Shown piece after piece: positions 25,201 to 39,200 of a DNA stretch of 64,000 bases. The translations under genes were made by a program, and so were the position numbers. Source of the DNA: Branchinecta lynchi (taxonomy: Eukaryota; Arthropoda; Branchiopoda; Anostraca; Branchinectidae); NCBI GenBank assembly GCA_023053575.1, contig JAKZAP010000144.1, positions 1-64,000 on the forward strand. The letters are read 5' to 3'. The notes below the pieces were generated by a model. The model was given only the letters and a program-made list of their open reading frames with translations. It ran no database searches and was not told the origin of the DNA. The number at the start of each line of letters is the position of its first letter. The stretch's first letter is position 1.

Positions 25201-26129
25201 CATAAGGTTGGTTTTCCCGCAAGGTTGGTTTTCCCACAAGGTTTGTTTCCCCACAAGGTTTGTTTTCCCATAAGGTTTGTTTTCCCACAAGGTTGGTTTT
25301 CCCACAAGGTTTGTTTTCCCACAAGGTTTGTTTTCCCCCAAGGTTGGTTTTCCCGCAAGGTTGGTTTTCCCACAAGGTTTGTTTTCCCACTGTGTTGGTT
25401 TTCCCAAAAGGTTCGCTTTCCCACAAGGTTGGTTTTCCCACAAGGTTGGTTTTCCCGCAGGGTTGCTTTCCCCATAAGGTTGGTTTTCCCACAAGGTTTG
25501 TTTTCTCACAAGGTTTGTTTTCCCACTAGGTTGTTTTTTCCCACTAGGTTGGTTTCCCCACAAGGTTTGTTTTCTCACAAGGTTTGTTTTCCCACAAGGT
25601 TTGTTTTCCCACAAGGTTTGTTTTCCCACAAGGTTTTTTTTCCCACAAGGTTGGTTTTCCCGAAAGGTTTGTTTCCCCACAAGGTTGGTTTTCCCACAAG
25701 GTTGGTATTCCCGCAGGGTTTGTTTTCCCACAAGGTTAGTTTTCCCGCAAGCTTTGTTTTCCCTCAACGATTGTTTTCCCACTAGGTTTGTTTCCCCACA
25801 AGGTTTGTTTTCCCACAAGATTTGCTTTCCCCCAAGGTTGGTTTTCCCGCAAGGTTGGTTTTCCCACAAGGTTTGTTTTCCCACTGTGTTGGTTTTCCCA
25901 AAAGGTTCGCTTTCCCACAAGGTTGGTTTTCCCACAAGGTTGGTTTTCCCGCAGGGTTGCTTTACCCATAAGGTTGGTTTTCCCACAAGGTTTGTTTTCT
26001 CACAAGGTTTGTTTTCCCACTAGGTTGTTTTTCCCACTAGGTTGGTTTTCCCACTAGGTTTGTTTTCCCACAAGCTTTGTTTTCCCCCAAGGTTGGTTTT
26101 CCCGCAAGGTTGGTTTTAACACAAGGTTT
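22237..26129 (-). repeat. Higher-order repeat copy 3 (about 3.9 kb, internally deleted)
   Basis: The left part matches copy 2 at +4,301 bp. After about 23,330 the offset drops to +3,893 bp (229 x 17), so copy 3 lacks 408 bp, exactly 24 units, that copies 2 and 4 keep. The TTTCAGCATAAGG marker lies in the missing piece and is absent here, which confirms a deletion in this copy. Confidence 0.75.
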
Positions 26130-29100
26130 GTTTTCCCACTGTGTTGGTTTTCCCAAAAGGTTCGCTTTCCCGCAAGGTTGGTTTTCCCACAAGGTTTGTT
26201 TCCCCACAAGGTTTGTTTTCCCATAAGGTTTGTTTCCCCACAAGGTTTGTTTTCCCACTAGGTTTGTTTTCCCATAAGGTTGGTTTTCCCACAAGGTTTG
26301 TTTTCTCACAAGGTTTGTTTTCCCACTAGGTTTGTTTCCCCACAAGGTTTGTTTTCTCACAAGGTTTGTTTTCCCACAAGGTTTGTTTTCCCACAAGGTT
26401 TGTTTTCCCACAAGGTTTGTTTTCCCACAAGGTTTGTTTTCCCGAAAGGTTTGTTTCCCCACAAGGTTGGTTTTCCCACAAGGTTGGTATTCCCGCAGGG
26501 TTTTTTTTCCCACAAGTTTAGTTTTCCCACAAGGTTTGTTTTCTCACAAGGTTTGTTTCCCCACAAGGTTTGTTTTCCCACTAGGTTTGTTTCCCCACAA
26601 GGTTTGTTTTCTCACAAGGTTTGTTTTCCCACAAGGTTTGTTTTCCCACAAGGTTTGTTTTCCCACAAGGTTTTTTTTCCCACAAGGTTGGTTTTCCCGA
26701 AAGGTTTGTTTCCCCACAAGGTTGGTTTTCCCACAAGGTTGGTATTCCCGCAGGGTTTGTTTTCCCACAAGGTTAGTTTTCCCGCAAGGTTTGTTTCCCC
26801 ACAAGGTTTGTTTTCCCTCAAGGATTGTTTTCCCACTAGGTTTGTTTCCCCACAAGGTTTTTTTCCCACAAGGTTTGTTTTCCCCCAAGGTTTGTTTTCC
26901 CGCAAGGTTGGTTTTCCCACAAGGTTTGTTTTCCCACTGTGTTGGTTTTCCAAAAAGGTTCGCTTTCCCACAAGGTTGGTCTTCCCACAAGGTTGGTTTT
27001 CCCGCAGGGTTGCTTTCCCAATAAGGTTGGTTTTACCACAAGGTTTGTTTTATCACAAGGTTTGTTTTCCCACTAGGTTGTTTTTCCCACTAGGTTGGTT
27101 TTCCCACAAGGTTTGATTTCCCACAAGCTTTTTTTTCACCCAAGGTTGGTTTTCCCGCAAGGTTGGTTTTCCCACAAGGTTTGTTTTCCCACTGTGTTGG
27201 TTTTCCCAAAAGGTTCGCTTTCCCGCAAGGTTGGTTTTCCCACAAGGTTTGTTTCCCCACAAGGTTTGTTTTCCCATAAGGTTTATTTTCCCACAAGATT
27301 TGTTTTCCCACAAGGTTTGTTTTCCCACAAGGTTTGTTTTCCCACAAGGTTGGTTTTCCCGCAAGGTTGGTTTTCCCACAAGGTTTGTTTTCCCACTGTG
27401 TTGGTTTTCCCAAAAGGTTCGCTTTCCCACAAGGTTGGTTTTCCCACAAGGTGGGTTTTCCCACAAGGTTGGTTTTCCCGCAGGGTTGCTTTCAGCATAA
27501 GGTTTGTTTTCCCACAAGGTTTGTTCTCCCACAAGGTTTGTTTTCCCACAAGGTTGGTTTTCCCGCAAGGTTGGTTTTCCAACAAGGTTTGTTTTCCCAC
27601 TGTGTTGGTTTTCCCAAAAGGTTCGCTTTCCCACAAGGTTGGTTTTCCCACAAGGTTGGTTTTCCCGCAGGGTTGCTTTCCCCATAAGGTTTGTTTTCCC
27701 ACAAGGTTTGTTTTCCCACAAGGTTTGTTTTCCCACAAGGTTGGTTTTCCCGAAAGGTTTGTTTCCCCACAAGGTTGGTTTTCCCACAAGGTTGGTTTTC
27801 CCGCAGGTTTTGTTTTCCCACAAGGTTAGTTTTCCCGCAAGGTTTGTTTTCCCACAAGGTTAGTTTTCCCACAAGGTTTGTTTCCCCACAAGGTTTGTTT
27901 CCCCACAAGGTTTGTTTTCCCACAAGGATTGTTTTCTCACAAGGTTTGTTTTCCCACTGTGTTGGTTTTCCCAAAAGGTTCGCTTTCCCGCAAGGTTGGT
28001 TTTCCCACAAGGTTTGTTTTCCCGTAGGGTTTGTTTCCCCATAAGGTTGGTTTTCCCACATGGTTTGTTTTCTCACAAGGTTTGTTTTCCCACAAGGTTT
28101 GTTTTCCCACAAGATTTGTTTTCCCACAAGGTTGGTTTTCCCGCAGGGTTTGTTTTCCCACAAGGTTAGTTTTCCCGAAAGGTTTGTTTCCCCACAAGTT
28201 GGGTTTTCCCACAAGGTTGGTTTTCCCGCAGGGTTTGTTTTCCCACAAGGTTAGTTTTCCCGCAAGGTTTGTTTCCCCACAAGGTTTGTTTCCCCACAAG
28301 GTTTGTTTTCCCTCAACGATTGTTTTCCCACTAGGTTTGTTTCCCCACAAGGTTTGTTTTCCCACAAGATTTGCTTTCCCCCAAGGTTGGTTTTCCCGCA
28401 AGGTTGGTTTTCCCACAAGGTTTGTTTTCCCACTGTGTTGGTTTTCCCAAAAGGTTCGCTTTCCCACAAGGTTGGTTTTCCCACAAGGTTGGTTTTCCCG
28501 CAGGGTTGCTTTACCCATAAGGTTGGTTTTCCCACAAGGTTTGTTTTCTCACAAGGTTTGTTTTCCCACTAGGTTGTTTTTCCCACTAGGTTGGTTTTCC
28601 CACTAGGTTTGTTTTCCCACAAGCTTTGTTTTCCCCCAAGGTTGGTTTTCCCGCAAGGTTGGTTTTAACACAAGGTTTGTTTTCCCACTGTGTTGGTTTT
28701 CCCAAAAGGTTCGCTTTCCCGCAAGGTTGGTTTTCCCACAAGGTTTGTTTCCCCACAAGGTTTGTTTTCCCATAAGGTTTGTTTCCCCACAAGGTTTGTT
28801 TTCCCACTAGGTTTGTTTTCCCATAAGGTTGGTTTTCCCACAAGGTTTGTTTTCTCACAAGGTTTGTTTTCCCACTAGGTTTGTTTCCCCACAAGGTTTG
28901 TTTTCTCACAAGGTTTGTTTTCCCACAAGGTTTGTTTTCCCACAAGGTTTGTTTTCCCACAAGGTTTGTTTTCCCACAAGGTTTGTTTTCCCGAAAGGTT
29001 TGTTTCCCCACAAGGTTGGTTTTCCCACAAGGTTGGTATTCCCGCAGGGTTTTTTTTCCCACAAGTTTAGTTTTCCCGCAAGGTTTGTTTCCCCACAAGG

Positions 29101-30206
29101 TTTGTTTTCCCACAAGGATTGTTTTCCCACTAGGTTTGTTTCCCCACAAGGTGTGTTTTCCCACAAGGTTTGTTTTCCCCCAAGGTTGGTTTTCCCGCAA
29201 GGTTGGTTTTCCCACAAGGTTTGTTTTCCCACTGTGTTGGTTTTCCCAAAAGGTTCGCTTTCCCACAAGGTTGGTTTTCCCACAAGGTTGGTTTTCCCGC
29301 ATGGTTGCTTTCCCCATAAGGTTGGTTTTCCCACAAGGTTTGTTTTCTCACAAGGTTTGTTTTCCCCCAAGGTTGGTTTTCCCGCAAGGTTGGTTTTCCC
29401 ACAAGGTTTGTTTTCCCACTGTGTTGGTTTTCCCAAAAGGTTCACTTTCCCACAAGGTTGGTTTTCCCACAAGGTTGGTTTTCCCGCTGGGTTGCTTTCC
29501 CCATAAGGTTGGTTTTCCCGCAAGGTTGGTTTTCCCACAAGGTTTGTTTCCCCACAAGGTTTGTTTTCCCATAAGGTTTGTTTTCCCACAAGGTTGGTTT
29601 TCCCACAAGGTTTGTTTTCCCACAAGGTTTGTTTTCCCCCAAGGTTGGTTTTCCCGCAAGGTTGGTTTTCCCACAAGGTTTGTTTTCCCACTGTGTTGGT
29701 TTTCCCAAAAGGTTCGCTTTCCCACAAGGTTGGTTTTCCCACAAGGTTGGTTTTCCCGCAGGGTTGCTTTCCCCATAAGGTTGGTTTTCCCACAAGGTTT
29801 GTTTTCTCACAAGGTTTGTTTTCCCACTAGGTTGTTTTTTCCCACTAGGTTGGTTTTCCCACAAGGTTTGTTTTCCCACAAGCTTTGTTTTCCCCCAAGG
29901 TTGGTTTTCCCGCAAGGTTGGTTTTCCCACAAGGTTTGTTTTCCCACTGTGTTGGTTTTCCCAAAAGGTTCGCTTTCCCGCAAGGTTGGTTTTCCCACAA
30001 GGTTTATTTCCCCACAAGGTTTGTTTTCCCATAAGGTTTGTTTTCCCACAAGGTTTGTTTTCCCACAAGGTTTGTTTTCCCACAAGGTTGGTTTTCCCGC
30101 AAGGTTGGTTTTCCCACAAGGTTTGTGTTCCCACTGTGTTGTGGTTTTCCCAAAAGATTCGCATTCCCACAAGGTTGGTTTTCCCGCAGGGTTGCTTTCC
30201 CCATAA
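26130..30206 (-). repeat. Higher-order repeat copy 4
   Basis: The block matches copy 3 at +3,893 bp before the deletion point and +4,301 bp after it. It matches copy 2 at +8,194 bp (482 x 17) throughout. The match ends in the 29.8-30.2 kb zone, where a new variant (TTTGTGTTCCCACTGTGTTG with an extra GTTG step) first appears. The right boundary is approximate. Confidence 0.7.
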
Positions 30207-33200
30207 GGTTTGTTTTCCCACAAGGTTTGTTTTCCCACAAGGTTTGTTTTCCCACTAGGTTGGTTTTCCCACAAGGCTTGTTTTCCCACAAGGTTTGTTT
30301 TCCCACAAGGTTGGTTTTCCCGAAAGGTTCGCAAGGTTGGTTTTCCCACAAGGTTTGTGTTCCCACTGTGTTGTGGTCTTCCCAAAAGATTCGCATTCCC
30401 ACAAGGTTGGTTTTCCCGCAGGGTTGCTTTCCCCATAAGGTTTGTTTTCCCACAAGGTTTGTTTTCCCACAAGGTTTGTTTTCCCACAAGGTTTGTTTTC
30501 CCACAAGGTTTGTTTTCCCGAAAGGTTTGTTTCCCCACAAGGTTGGTTTTCCCACAAGGTTGGTTTTCCCGCAGGGTTTGTTTTCCCGAAAGGTTCGCTT
30601 TCCCGCAAGGTTGGTTTTCCCACAAGGTTTATTTCCCCACGAGGTTTGTTTTCTCACAAGGTTTGTTTTCCCACTAGGTTGGTTTTCCCACAAGGCTTGT
30701 TTTCCCACAAGGTTTGTTTTCCCACAAGGTTTGTTTTCCCGAAAGGTTCGCTTTCCCGCAAGGTTGGTTTTCCCACAAGGTTTATTTCCCCACAAGGTTT
30801 GTTTTCTCACAAGGTTTGTTTTCCCACTAGGTTGGTTTTCCCACAAGGCTTGTTTTCCCACAAGGTTTGTTTTCCCAGAGTGTTGGTTTTCCCAAAAGGT
30901 TCGCTTTCCCGCAAGGTTGGTTTTCCCACAAGGTTTATTTCCCCACAAGGTTTGTTTTCCCATAAGGTTTGTTTTCCCACAAGGTTTGTTTTCCCACAAG
31001 GTTTGTTTTCCCACAAGGTTGGTTTTCCCGCAAGGTTGGTTTTCCCACAAGGTTTGTGTTCCCACTGTGTTGTGGTTTTCCCAAAAGATTCGCATTCCCA
31101 CAAGGTTGGTTTTCCCGCAGGGTTGCTTTCCCCATAAGGTTTGTTTTCCCACAAGGTTTGTTTTCCCACAAGGTTTGTTTTCCCACAAGGTTTGTTTTCC
31201 CGAAAGGTTTGTTTCCCCACAAGGTTGGTTTTCCCACAAGGTTGGTTTTCCCGCAGGGTTTGTTTTCCCACAAGGTTAGTTTTTTCGCAAGGTTTGTTTT
31301 CCCACAAGGTTAGTTTTCCCACAAGGTTTGTTTCCCCACAAGGTTTGTTTCCCCACAAGGTTGGTTTTCCCACAAGGTTGGTTTTCCCGCAGGGTTTGTT
31401 TTCCCACAAGGTTAGTTTCCCCGCAAGGTTTGTTTCCCCACAAGGTTTGTTTTCCCACAAGGATTGTTTTCTCACAAGGTTTGTTTTCCCACTGTGTTGG
31501 TTTTCCCAAAAGGTTCGCTTTCCCGCAAGGTTGGTTTTCCCACAAGGTTGGTTTTCCCGCAGGGTTTGTTTCCCCATAAGGTTGGTTTTCCCAAAAGGTT
31601 TGTTTTCTCACAAGGTTTGTTTTCCCACTAGGTTGGTTTTCCCACAAGGTTTGTTTTCCCACAAGGTTTGTTTACCCACAAGGTTGGTTTTCCCCCAAGG
31701 TTGGTTTTCCCGCAAGGTTGGTTTTCCCATAAGGTTGGTTTTCCCACAAGGTTGGTTTTCCCGCAAGGTTAGTTTTCCCACAAGGTCTGATTTAACACAA
31801 TGTTTGTTTTCCCACAAGGTTGGTTTTCCCGAAAGGTTTGTTTCCCCACAAGGTTGGTTTTCCCACAAGGTTGGTTTTCCCGCAGGGTTTGTTTTCCCAC
31901 AAGGTTAGTTTTCCCGCAAGGTTTGTTTTTCCACAAGGTTGGTTTTCCCGAAAGGTTTGTTTCCCCACAAGGTTGGTTTTCCCACAAGGTTGGTTTTCCC
32001 GCAGGGTTTGTTTTCCCACAAGGTTAGTTTTCCCGCAAGGTTTGTTTCCCCACAAGGTTTGTTTTCCCACAAGGTTTGTTTTCCCACTGTGTTGGTTTTC
32101 CCAAAAGGTTCGCTTTCCCACAAGGTTGGTTTTCCCACAAGGTTGGTTTTCCCACAAGGTTGGTTTTCCCGCAAGGTCTGTTTTCCCACAAGGTTAGTTT
32201 TCCCACAAGGTTTGTTTCCCCACAAGGTTTGTTTCCCCACAAGGTTTGTTTTCCCACAAGGATTGTTTTCTCACAAGGTTTGTTTTCCCACAAGGTTGGT
32301 TTTCCCGCAGGGTTTGTTTCCCCATAAGGTTGGTTTTCCCACAAGGTTTGTTTTCTCACAAGGTTTGTTTTCCCACTAGGTTGGTTTTCCCACAAGGCTT
32401 GTTTTCCCACAAGGTTTGTTCTCCCACAAGGTTGGTTTTCCCGAAAGGTTTGTTTCCTCACAAGGTTTGTTTTCCCACTAGGTTTGTTTTCTCACAAGGT
32501 TTGTTTTCCCACTAGGTTGGTTTTCCCACAAGGCTTGTTTTCCCACAAGGTTGGTTTTCCCACAAGGTTTATTTTCCCACTGTGTTGGTTTTCCCAAAAG
32601 GTTCGCTTTCCCCACAAGGTTGGTTTTCCCGCAAGGTTGGTTTTCCCGCAGGGTTTGTTTTCCCACAAGGTTAGTTTTCCCGCAAGGTTTGTTTCCCCAC
32701 AAGGTTTGTTTTCCCACAAGGATTGTTTTCTCACAAGGTTTGTTTTCCCACTAGGTTTGTTTCCCCACAAGGTTTGTTTTCACACAAGGTTTGTTTTCCC
32801 CCAAGATTGGTTTTCCCGCAAGGTTGGTTTTCCCACAAGGTTTGTTTTCCCACTGTGTTGGTTTTCCCAAAAGGTTCGCTTTCCCACAAGGTTGGTTTTC
32901 CCACAAGGTTGGTTTTCCCGCAGGGTTGCTTTCCCCATAAGGTTGGTTTTCCCACAAGGTTTGTTTTCTCACAAGGTTTGTTTTCCCACAAGCTTTGTTT
33001 TCCCCCAAGGTTGGTTTTCCCGCAAGGTTGGTTTTCCCACAAGGTTTGTTTTCCCACTGTGTTGGTTTTCCCAAAAGGTTCGCTTTCCCGCAAGGTTGGT
33101 TTTCCCACTAGGTTGGTTTTCCGAAAAGGTTTGTTTTCCCACAAGGTTGGTTTTCCCGCAAGGTTGGTTTTCCCACAAGGTTTCTTTTCCCACTGTGTTG

Positions 33201-36200
33201 GTTTTCCCCAAAGGTTCGCTTTTCACTAGGTAGGTTGGTTTTCCCAAAAGGTTCGCTTTCCCACAAGGTTGGTTTTCCCACAAGGTTTGTTTTCCCACAA
33301 GGTTGGTTTTCCCGAAAGGTTTGTTTCCCCACAAGGTTTGTTTTCCCACAAGGTTGGTTTTCCCGAAAGGTTTGTTTCCCCACAAGGTTGGTTTTCCCAC
33401 AAGGTTGGTTTTCCCGCAGGGTTTGTTTTCCCACAAGGTTAGTTTTCCCGCAAGGTTTGTTTCCCCACAAGGTTTGTTTTCCCATAAGGTTTGTTTTCCC
33501 ACAAGGTTTGTTTTCCCACAAGGTTTGTTTTCCCACAAGGTTTGTTTTCCCACAAGGTTGGTTTTCCCGCAAGGTTGGTTTTCCCACAAGGTTTCTTTTC
33601 CCACTGTGTTGGTTTTCCCCAAAGGTTCGCTTTCCCACAAGGTTGGTTTTCCCACAAGGTTGGTTTTCCCGCAGGGTTGCTTTCCCCATAAGGTTTGTTT
33701 TCCCACAAGGTTTGTTTTCCCACAAGGTTTGTTTTCCCACTAGGTTGGTTTTCCCGAAAGGTTTGTTTCCCCACAAGGCTGGTTTTCCCACAAGGTTGGT
33801 TTTCCCGCAGGGTTTGTTTTCCCACAAGGTTAGTTTTCCCGCAAGGTTTGTTTTCCCACAAGGTTAGTTTTCCCACAAGGTTTCTTTCCCCACAAGGTTT
33901 GTTTCCCCACAAGGTTTGTTTTCCCACAAGGATTATTTTCTCACTAGGTTTGTTTTCCCACTGTGTTGGTTTTCCCAAAAGGTTCGCTTTCCCGTAAGGT
34001 TCGTTTTCCCACAAGGTTGGTTTTCCCGCAGGGTTTGTTTCCCCATAAGGTTGGTTTTCCCACAAGGTTTGTTTTCTCACAAGGTTTGTTTTCCCACAAG
34101 GTTTGTTTTCCCACAAGGTTTGTTTTCCCACAAGGTTTGTTTTCCCACAAGGTTTGTTTTCCCACAAGGTTTGTTTTGCCACAAGGTTGGTTTTTCAGAA
34201 AGGTTTGTTTCCCCACAAGGTTGGTTTTCCCACAAGGTTTGTTTTCCCGCAGGGTTTGTTTTCCCACAAGGTTAGTTTTCCCACAAGGTTTGTTTCCCCA
34301 CAAGGTTTGTTTCCCCACAAGGTTTGTTTTCCCACAAGGATTGTTTTCTCACAAGGTTTGTTTTCCCACTGTGTTGGTTTTCCCAAAAGGTTCGCTTTCC
34401 CGCAAGGTTGGTTTTCCCACAAGGTTGGTTTTCCCGCAGGGTTTGTTTCCCCATAAGGTTGGTTTTCCCGCAAGGTTGGTTTTCCCACAAGGTTTCTTTT
34501 CCCACTGTGTTGGTTTTCCCCAAAGGTTCGCTTTTCACTAGGTAGGTTGGTTTTCCCAAAAGGTTCGCTTTCCCACAAGGTTGGTTTTCCCACAAGGTTT
34601 GTTTTCCCACAAGGTTGGTTTTCCCGAAAGGTTTGTTTCCCCACAAGGTTTGTTTTCCCACAAGGTTGGTTTTCCCGAAAGGTTTGTTTCCCCACAAGGT
34701 TGGTTTTCCCACAAGGTTGGTTTTCCCGCAGGGTTTGTTTTCCCACAAGGTTAGTTTTCCCGCAAGGTTTGTTTCCCCACAAGGTTTGTTTTCCCATAAG
34801 GTTTGTTTTCCCACAAGGTTTGTTTTCCCACAAGGTTTGTTTTCCCACAAGGTTTGTTTTCCCACAAGGTTGGTTTTCCCGCAAGGTTGGTTTTCCCACA
34901 AGGTTTCTTTTCCCACTGTGTTGGTTTTCCCCAAAGGTTCGCTTTCCCACAAGGTTGGTTTTCCCACAAGGTTGGTTTTCCCGCAGGGTTGCTTTCCCCA
35001 TAAGGTTTGTTTTCCCACAAGGTTTGTTTTCCCACAAGGTTTGTTTTCCCACTAGGTTGGTTTTCCCGAAAGGTTTGTTTCCCCACAAGGCTGGTTTTCC
35101 CACAAGGTTGGTTTTCCCGCAGGGTTTGTTTTCCCACAAGGTTAGTTTTCCCGCAAGGTTTGTTTTCCCACAAGGTTAGTTTTCCCACAAGGTTTGTTTC
35201 CCCACAAGGTTTGTTTCCCCACAAGGTTTGTTTTCCCACAAGGATTATTTTCTCACTAGGTTTGTTTTCCCACTGTGTTGGTTTTCCCAAAAGGTTCGCT
35301 TTCCCGCAAGGTTCGTTTTCCCACAAGGTTGGTTTTCCCGCAGGGTTTGTTTCCCCATAAGGTTGGTTTTCCCACAAGGTTTGTTTTCTCACAAGGTTTG
35401 TTTTCCCACAAGGTTTGTTTTCCCACAAGGTTTGTTTTCCCACAAGGTTTGTTTTCCCACAAGGTTTGTTTTCCCACAAGGTTGGTTTTCCCGCAGGGTT
35501 GCTTTCCCCATAAGGTTTGTTTTCCCACAAGGTTTGTTTTCCCACAAGGTTTGTTTTCCCACTAGGTTGGTTTTCCCGAAAGGTTTGTTTCCCCACAAGG
35601 CTGGTTTTCCCACAAGGTTGGTTTTCCCGCAGGGTTTGTTTTCCCACAAGGTTAGTTTTCCCGCAAGGTTTGTTTTCCCACAAGGTTAGTTTTCCCACAA
35701 GGTTTGTTTCCCCACAAGGTTTGTTTCCCCACAAGGTTTGTTTTCCCACAAGGATTATTTTCTCACTAGGTTTGTTTTCCCACTGTGTTGGTTTTCCCAA
35801 AAGGTTCGCTTTCCCGCAAGGTTCGTTTTCCCACAAGGTTGGTTTTCCCGCAGGGTTTGTTTCCCCATAAGGTTGGTTTTCCCACAAGGTTTGTTTTCTC
35901 ACAAGGTTTGTTTTCCCACAAGGTTTGTTTTCCCACAAGGTTTGTTTTCCCACAAGGTTTGTTTTCCCACAAGGTTTGTTTTCCCACAAGGTTTGTTTTG
36001 CCACAAGGTTGGTTTTTCAGAAAGGTTTGTTTCCCCACAAGGTTGGTTTTCCCACAAGGTTTGTTTTCCCGCAGGGTTTGTTTTCCCACAAGGTTAGTTT
36101 TCCCACAAGGTTTGTTTCCCCACAAGGTTTGTTTCCCCACAAGGTTTGTTTTCCCACAAGGATTGTTTTCTCACAAGGTTTGTTTTCCCACTGTGTTGGT

Positions 36201-39200
36201 TTTCCCAAAAGGTTCGCTTTCCCGCAAGGTTGGTTTTCCCACAAGGTTGGTTTTCCCGCAGGGTTTGTTTCCCCATAAGGTTGGTTTTCCCAAAAGGTTT
36301 GTTTTCTCACAAGGTTTGTTTTCCCACTAGGTTGGTTTTCCCACAAGGTTTGTTTTCCCACAAGGTTTGTTTACCCACAAGGTTTGTTTTCCCCCAAGGT
36401 TGGTTTTCCCGCAAGGTTGGTTTTCCCACAAGGTTGGTTTTCCCGCAGGGTTTGTTTTCCCACAAGGTTAGTTTTCCCGCAAGGTTTGTTTTTCCACAAG
36501 GTTGGTTTTCCCGAAAGGTTTGTTTCCCCACAAGGTTGGTTTTCCCACAAGGTTGGTTTTCCCGCAGGGTTTGTTTTCCCACAAGGTTAGTTTTCACGCA
36601 AGGTTTGTTTCCCCACAAGGTTTGTTTTCCCACAAGGTTTGTTTTCCCATTGTGTTGGTTTTCCCAAAAGGTTCGCTTTCCCACAAGGTTGGTTTTCCCA
36701 CAAGGTTGGTTTTCCCACAAGGTTGGTTTTCCCGCAGGGTTGCTTTCCCCATGAGGTTGGTTTTCCCACAAGGTTTGTTTTCTCACAAGGTTTGTTTTCC
36801 CACTAGGTTGTTTTTTCCACTAGGTTGGTTTCCCCACAAGGTTTGTTTTCCCACAAGCTTTGTTTTCCCCCAAGGTTGGTTTTCCCGCAGGGTTTGTTTT
36901 CCCACAAGGTTAGTTTTCCCGCAAGGTTTGTTTCCCCACAAGGTTTGTTTTCCCACAAGGTTTGTTTTCCCACTGTGTTGGTTTTCCCAAAAGGTTCGCT
37001 TTCCCACAAGGTTGGTTTTCCCACAAGGTTGGTTTTCCCACAATGTTGGTTTTCCCGCAGGGTTGCTTTCCCCATAAGGTTGGTTTTCCCACAAGGTTTA
37101 TTTCCCCACAAGGTTTGTTTTCCCATAAGGTTTGTTTTCCCACAACGTTTGTTTTCCCACAAGGTTTGTTTTCCCAAAAGGTTGGTTTTCCCGCAAGGTT
37201 GGTTTTCCCACAAGGTTTGTGTTCCCACTGTGTTGTGGTTTTCCCAAAAGGTTCGCATTCCCACAAGGTTGGTTTTCCCACAAGGTTGGTTTTCCCGCAG
37301 GGTTGCTTTCCCCATAAGGTTTGTTTTCCCACAAGGTTTGTTTTCCCACAAGGTTTGTTTTCCCACAAGGTTTGTTTTCCCGAAAGGTTTGTTTCCCCAC
37401 AAGGTTGGTTTTCCCACAAGGTTGGTTTTCCCGCAGGGTTTGTTTTCCCACAAGGTTAGTTTTCCCGCAAGGTTTGTTTTCCCACAAGGTTAGTTTTCCC
37501 ACAAGGTTTGTTTCCCCACAAGGTTTGTTTCCCCACAAGGTTGGTTTTCCCACAAGGTTGGTTTTCCCGCAGGGTTTGTTTTCCCACAAGGTTAGTTTCC
37601 CCGCAAGGTTTGTTTCCCCACAAGGTTTGTTTTCCCACAAGGATTGTTTTCTCACAAGGTTTGTTTTCCCACTGTGTTGGTTTTCCCAAAAGGTTCGCTT
37701 TCCCGCAAGGTTGGTTTTCCCACAAGGTTGGTTTTCCCGCAGGGTTTGTTTCCCCATAAGGTTGGTTTTCCCAAAAGGTTTGTTTTCTCACAAGGTTTGT
37801 TTTCCCACTAGGTTGGTTTTCCCACAAGGTTTGTTTTCCCACAAGGTTTGTTTACCCACAAGGTTTGTTTTCCCCCAAGGTTGGTTTTCCCCGCAAGGTT
37901 GGTTTTCCCATAAGGTTGGTTTTCCCACAAGGTTGGTTTTCCCGCAAGGTTAGTTTTCCCACAAGGTCTGATTTAACACAATGTTTGTTTTCCCACAAGG
38001 TTGGTTTTCCCGAAAGGTTTGTTTCCCCACAAGGTTGGTTTTCCCACAAGGTTGGTTTTCCCGCAGGGTTTGTTTTCCCACAAGGTTAGTTTTCCCGCAA
38101 GGTTTGTTTTTCCACAAGGTTGGTTTTCCCGAAAGGTTTGTTTCCCCACAAGGTTGGTTTTCCCACAAGGTTGGTTTTCCCGCAGGGTTTGTTTTCCCAC
38201 AAGGTTAGTTTTCCCGCAAGGTTTGTTTCCCCACAAGGTTTGTTTTCCCACAAGGTTTGTTTTCCCACTGTGTTGGTTTTCCCAAAAGGTTCGCTTTCCC
38301 ACAAGGTTGGTTTTCCCACAAGGTTGGTTTTCCCACAAGGTTGGTTTTCCCGCAAGGTCTGTTTTCCCACAAGGTTAGTTTTCCCACAAGGTTTGTTTCC
38401 CCACAAGGTTTGTTTCCCCACAAGGTTTGTTTTCCCACAAGGATTGTTTTCTCACAAGGTTTGTTTTCCCACAAGGTTGGTTTTCCCGCAGGGTTTGTTT
38501 CCCCATAAGGTTGGTTTTCCCACAAGGTTTGTTTTCTCACAAGGTTTGTTTTCCCACTAGGTTGGTTTTCCCACAAGGCTTGTTTTCCCACAAGGTTTGT
38601 TTTCCCACAAGGTTGGTTTTCCCGAAAGGTTTGTTTCCTCACAAGGTTTGTTTTCCCACTAGGTTTGTTTTCCCATAAGGTTGGTTTTCCCACAAGGTTT
38701 GTTTTCTCACAAGGTTTGTTTTCCCACTAGGTTTGTTTCCCCACAAGGTTTGTTTTCTCACAAGGTTTGTTTTCCCGCAGGGTTTGTTTTCCCACAAGGT
38801 TAGTTTTCCCGCAAGGTTTGTTTTCCCACTGTGTTGGTTTTCCCAAAAGGTTCCCTTTCCCGCAAGGTTCGTTTTCCCACAAGGTTGGTTTTCCCGCAGG
38901 GTTTGTTTCCCCATAAGGTTGGTTTTCCCACAAGGTTTGTTTTCTCACAAGGTTTGTTTTCCCCCAAGGTTTGTTTTCCCACAAGGTTTGTTTTCCCACA
39001 AGGTTTGTTTTCCCACAAGGTTTGTTTTGCCACAAGGTTGGTTTTCCAGAAAGGTTTGTTTCCCCACAAGGTTGGTTTTCCCACAAGGTTTGTTTTCCCG
39101 CAGGGTTTGTTTTCCCACAAGGTTAGTTTTCCCACAAGGTTTGTTTCCCCACAAGGTTTGTTTCCCCACAAGGTTTGTTTTCCCACAAGGATTGTTTTCT

